From an uncultured Lachnospiraceae bacterium (lineage in GTDB: Bacteria; Bacillota; Clostridia; Lachnospirales; Lachnospiraceae), in NCBI GenBank assembly GCA_947173495.1, contig CAMWFQ010000006.1, positions 124,001 to 188,000 on the forward strand: DNA of 64,000 bases. The letters run 5' to 3'. Below the pieces are notes generated by a model. It was not told the origin of the DNA. It saw only the letters and a list, made by a program, of their open reading frames with translations, and did no database searches. This document shows positions 62,228 to 64,000 of the stretch, piece by piece (the stretch's first letter is position 1; each line of letters opens with the position of its first letter). The translations under genes and the position numbers were made by a program.

Positions 62228-63150
62228 GATTTCCCCTCTGCCTGATAGGGGGCATATCTGGGCACATTCTTCCGGATTCCGCGTTTTTCATTGCGGAACG
62301 TCTGGGGACTGCGCCCTGTTATTTTGCGAAATGTCCGGTTAAAGCTGGACAGAGAATGAAAACCACTTTCCAGGGCAATGGAAAGAATACTTTCTTCTGT
62401 TCTGGTCAGTTTGCAGCATGCCTTCCGGATACGCACCACCTGCAGGTACTGCCGGGGCGTCTGCTGAAATCCTCTGCGGAAGCATTCCAGAAACTGCGCC
62501 CTGGAAAGCCCGCACAAATGTGCCAGAAAATCAGGCTCCTGATCTTTCATATACTCTTTGTCCATGTAGGCTATCGCGGGAAACAACTGGGCCCTCAGAT
62601 TGCTCTGGTGCAGACCGGAAAGCTTTCCTTCCTGCCTCCGGTAGAGACGAACCATCAGCGCTTCGATCAGACCGGACACTACCTGACTGGAATATTCTTT
62701 GTCCCCATCCATCTCTTCAACGATCAGGTCCAGCAGCTCTGTTTCTTCCGGAAACAATTCTGCAGAAAATATTTTGTTAAATTCCATGTACCAGTACCAG
62801 CTGAATTCCACCGGCAGACCATTTGGATAAAAAGGCGCAAGCAGCTCCTCCGGGTTAAAGAACAGATATTGACAGCACACATCCTCCACAGCCTGAGGCG
62901 GAAAATAAGATGCATGGGTAAAAAACGGCGGCAGAAAAAGAAAAGACCCCTGTGAAATTTCATGAATATCATTTTCCAGATTCCAGTACATTAATCCTTT
63001 TTTGCAGATTGCAATCTCAATACAATTGTGAAAATGTATAAAATCCACCCTGTCCGAAATCTGCGTTCCCTGCATAAACAACAGCGGAAACTTTGATGGA
63101 AATGTGTACTCCCGATAAGTGACCGGAAGATCGGAATAAAACTCGCTCAC
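62224..63150 (-). CDS. AraC family transcriptional regulator with cupin domain
   Basis: The 308-residue protein has an N-terminal cupin-like domain (DFIHFHNCIEIAICKKG, QGSFLFLPPFFTHASYF) and a C-terminal AraC double HTH (FLAHLCGLSRAQFLECFRRGF then LESGFHSLSSFNRTFRKITGRSPQTFR). It resembles the AraC protein at 51 kb, so the catabolic cluster is bracketed by two related regulators. The start is GTG (63148-63150) with AAGGAG 8 bases upstream; a TTG two codons earlier is too close to the SD. Confidence 0.87.
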   Translation of the reverse strand: MSEFYSDLPVTYREYTFPSKFPLLFMQGTQISDRVDFIHFHNCIEIAICKKGLMYWNLENDIHEISQGSFLFLPPFFTHASYFPPQAVEDVCCQYLFFNPEELLAPFYPNGLPVEFSWYWYMEFNKIFSAELFPEETELLDLIVEEMDGDKEYSSQVVSGLIEALMVRLYRRQEGKLSGLHQSNLRAQLFPAIAYMDKEYMKDQEPDFLAHLCGLSRAQFLECFRRGFQQTPRQYLQVVRIRKACCKLTRTEESILSIALESGFHSLSSFNRTFRKITGRSPQTFRNEKRGIRKNVPRYAPYQAEGKS

Positions 63151-63165
63151 TGTCAAAACTCCTTT

Positions 63166-64000
63166 TTAATTCAGCTCATGTAACGTCCACAGTCCCTTTC
63201 TGGCCACTACTGTATCAGAAGAGAGCCTCTCATTTTCTTCCAGCAGCCTCTCTATACACTTCTCCTGATCCTTGTGATCCGCCACATAGACCAGAAGGCT
63301 TTCACTTCCCTCTATGCTTTCATCCCTGACAGGTTCTTCGTTTCCCTGGCTGGCCAGATAGACTCTGGGATATTCCATGAGCTCGTCGGAAAGCCGCCAT
63401 ACATTATCCGGAGAGGCCTCATTATAGAACACTACCACCGGCGTTTCTGCATGCTCTCTCACAAATTCCATAACCTCTCTTTCCTCTTCATAAAGAAAAA
63501 ACACCTTTCCGTTTTTCAGAGCAAGGCTGTTTGTCACCGCCAGCACCAATAGCAGGGCCGCTCCCACGGGCATCCATTTTATTTTCCAGGAGCCTGCTAT
63601 TCCTTCCCACAACATCCACACTGCATATAGAAGAAGAAAGAGCAGAATGCCATAGACCGGCAGCTGATACCGGTTGGAGGTTTCCCCCAAAAGCAGCGCT
63701 GTCTTGGAGATTACAAAAAAGTATCCTCCGCAGGCAAACGCCGGAAGCCAAAATAACACACCAAACCGCTCGCTCTTCGCAGATTTCCATTTTCTCAGAT
63801 ATCCGGCAGTCACGCCAAGAAGGCAAATCACAAGGAGCCATGCACTCAATGTATGGTTCATCACAAAATCATCAAACAGCCCTGCAAAAAAACGGAGTCT
63901 GTCCCATGTATTGGATACGTCCCCAAACTCGCTTACCGCCTCTGTCCCACGATATCCTCTGAAAATATGGGCAAGACTTGCGGGATAATAACAGACTGCA
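63166..64000 (-). CDS. Polytopic membrane protein, N-terminus beyond window
   Basis: The frame is open to the right edge, so the protein is longer than the 278 residues visible. It shows a loop with VCYYPASLAHIFRGYRG and FGDVSNTWDRL, then at least four hydrophobic segments, then a ~110-residue soluble C-terminal part (VVVFYNEASPDNVWRLSDEL, LLVYVADHKDQE). The layout, many TM helices followed by a soluble end, resembles GT-C type glycosyltransferases, but I do not recognise a definite family. It ends 16 bases before the AraC start on the same strand. Confidence 0.6.
   Translation of the reverse strand, partial: AVCYYPASLAHIFRGYRGTEAVSEFGDVSNTWDRLRFFAGLFDDFVMNHTLSAWLLVICLLGVTAGYLRKWKSAKSERFGVLFWLPAFACGGYFFVISKTALLLGETSNRYQLPVYGILLFLLLYAVWMLWEGIAGSWKIKWMPVGAALLLVLAVTNSLALKNGKVFFLYEEEREVMEFVREHAETPVVVFYNEASPDNVWRLSDELMEYPRVYLASQGNEEPVRDESIEGSESLLVYVADHKDQEKCIERLLEENERLSSDTVVARKGLWTLHELN

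Overview
The window is a chromosomal segment of a low-to-moderate GC Gram-positive anaerobe, almost certainly a gut Lachnospiraceae (Clostridia). The evidence is AGGAGG-type ribosome binding sites throughout, SpoVG and a YaaH-type LysM/GH18 protein (sporulation lineage), the paired GlgC/GlgD glycogen enzymes, an S-box riboswitch before metK, a DnaD/DnaI-type helicase loader pair, GPH and Lpl-type sugar transporters, and a uronate-degrading gene set. I see no rRNA, tRNA, CRISPR, prophage or transposase gene.

Layout. 1-2.2 kb: start of a 3-methyladenine DNA glycosylase, a 33-residue protein and a Na/Pi cotransporter. 2.3-15 kb: carbohydrate region with a NahK-like kinase, a GPH symporter behind a strong promoter that carries a 13-bp palindrome, and a five-gene minus-strand operon (GH2, HAD phosphatase, GH3, uxuA, uxuB) divergent from an AraC regulator. 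15-34 kb: core housekeeping genes, namely pth-mfd, glgC-glgD-spoVG, murC, dnaD-dnaI-prs preceded by a cluster of DnaA boxes, metK with a SAM riboswitch, murA, an M23/G5/LysM protein, dinB, a flavin reductase and a coiled-coil membrane protein. 34.9-37.2 kb: four half-sites at 11-bp spacing upstream of a candidate non-coding RNA, a small alarmone synthetase, a small hypothetical gene and a hemolysin III family protein. 37.2-42 kb: an OmpR-type two-component system divergent from a LanFEG-type three-gene ABC transporter (antimicrobial peptide protection). 42-46.9 kb: nucleotide sugar genes (galE, a UDPGP family uridylyltransferase, a PseB-like dehydratase) and a GGDEF protein. 46.9-51.9 kb: M19 dipeptidase and LysM/GH18 genes facing each other, each behind a copy of the same ~100-bp leader repeat; a 47-residue membrane protein; an XRE membrane regulator and an AraC regulator. 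52-63 kb: a catabolic cluster (cysteine desulfidase-like, UroD-like, aldo/keto reductase, M20 peptidase, Lpl-type ABC transporter, second M20 peptidase) between two AraC regulators. One permease of the transporter is frameshifted by a 13-bp tandem duplication. The right edge cuts a polytopic membrane protein.

Two dispersed repeat families are not explained by the genes. One (three copies, 13.7, 47.0 and 49.4 kb) is a ~100-bp leader that ends in a ribosome binding site directly before a start codon. The other (27.4, 28.8, 42.1 and 58.6 kb) is a GC-rich hairpin element whose stems differ in sequence between copies but remain complementary. The strongest candidates for something new are these two families, the 11-bp-phased boxes with their putative RNA, and the DnaA-box cluster before the helicase loader genes.
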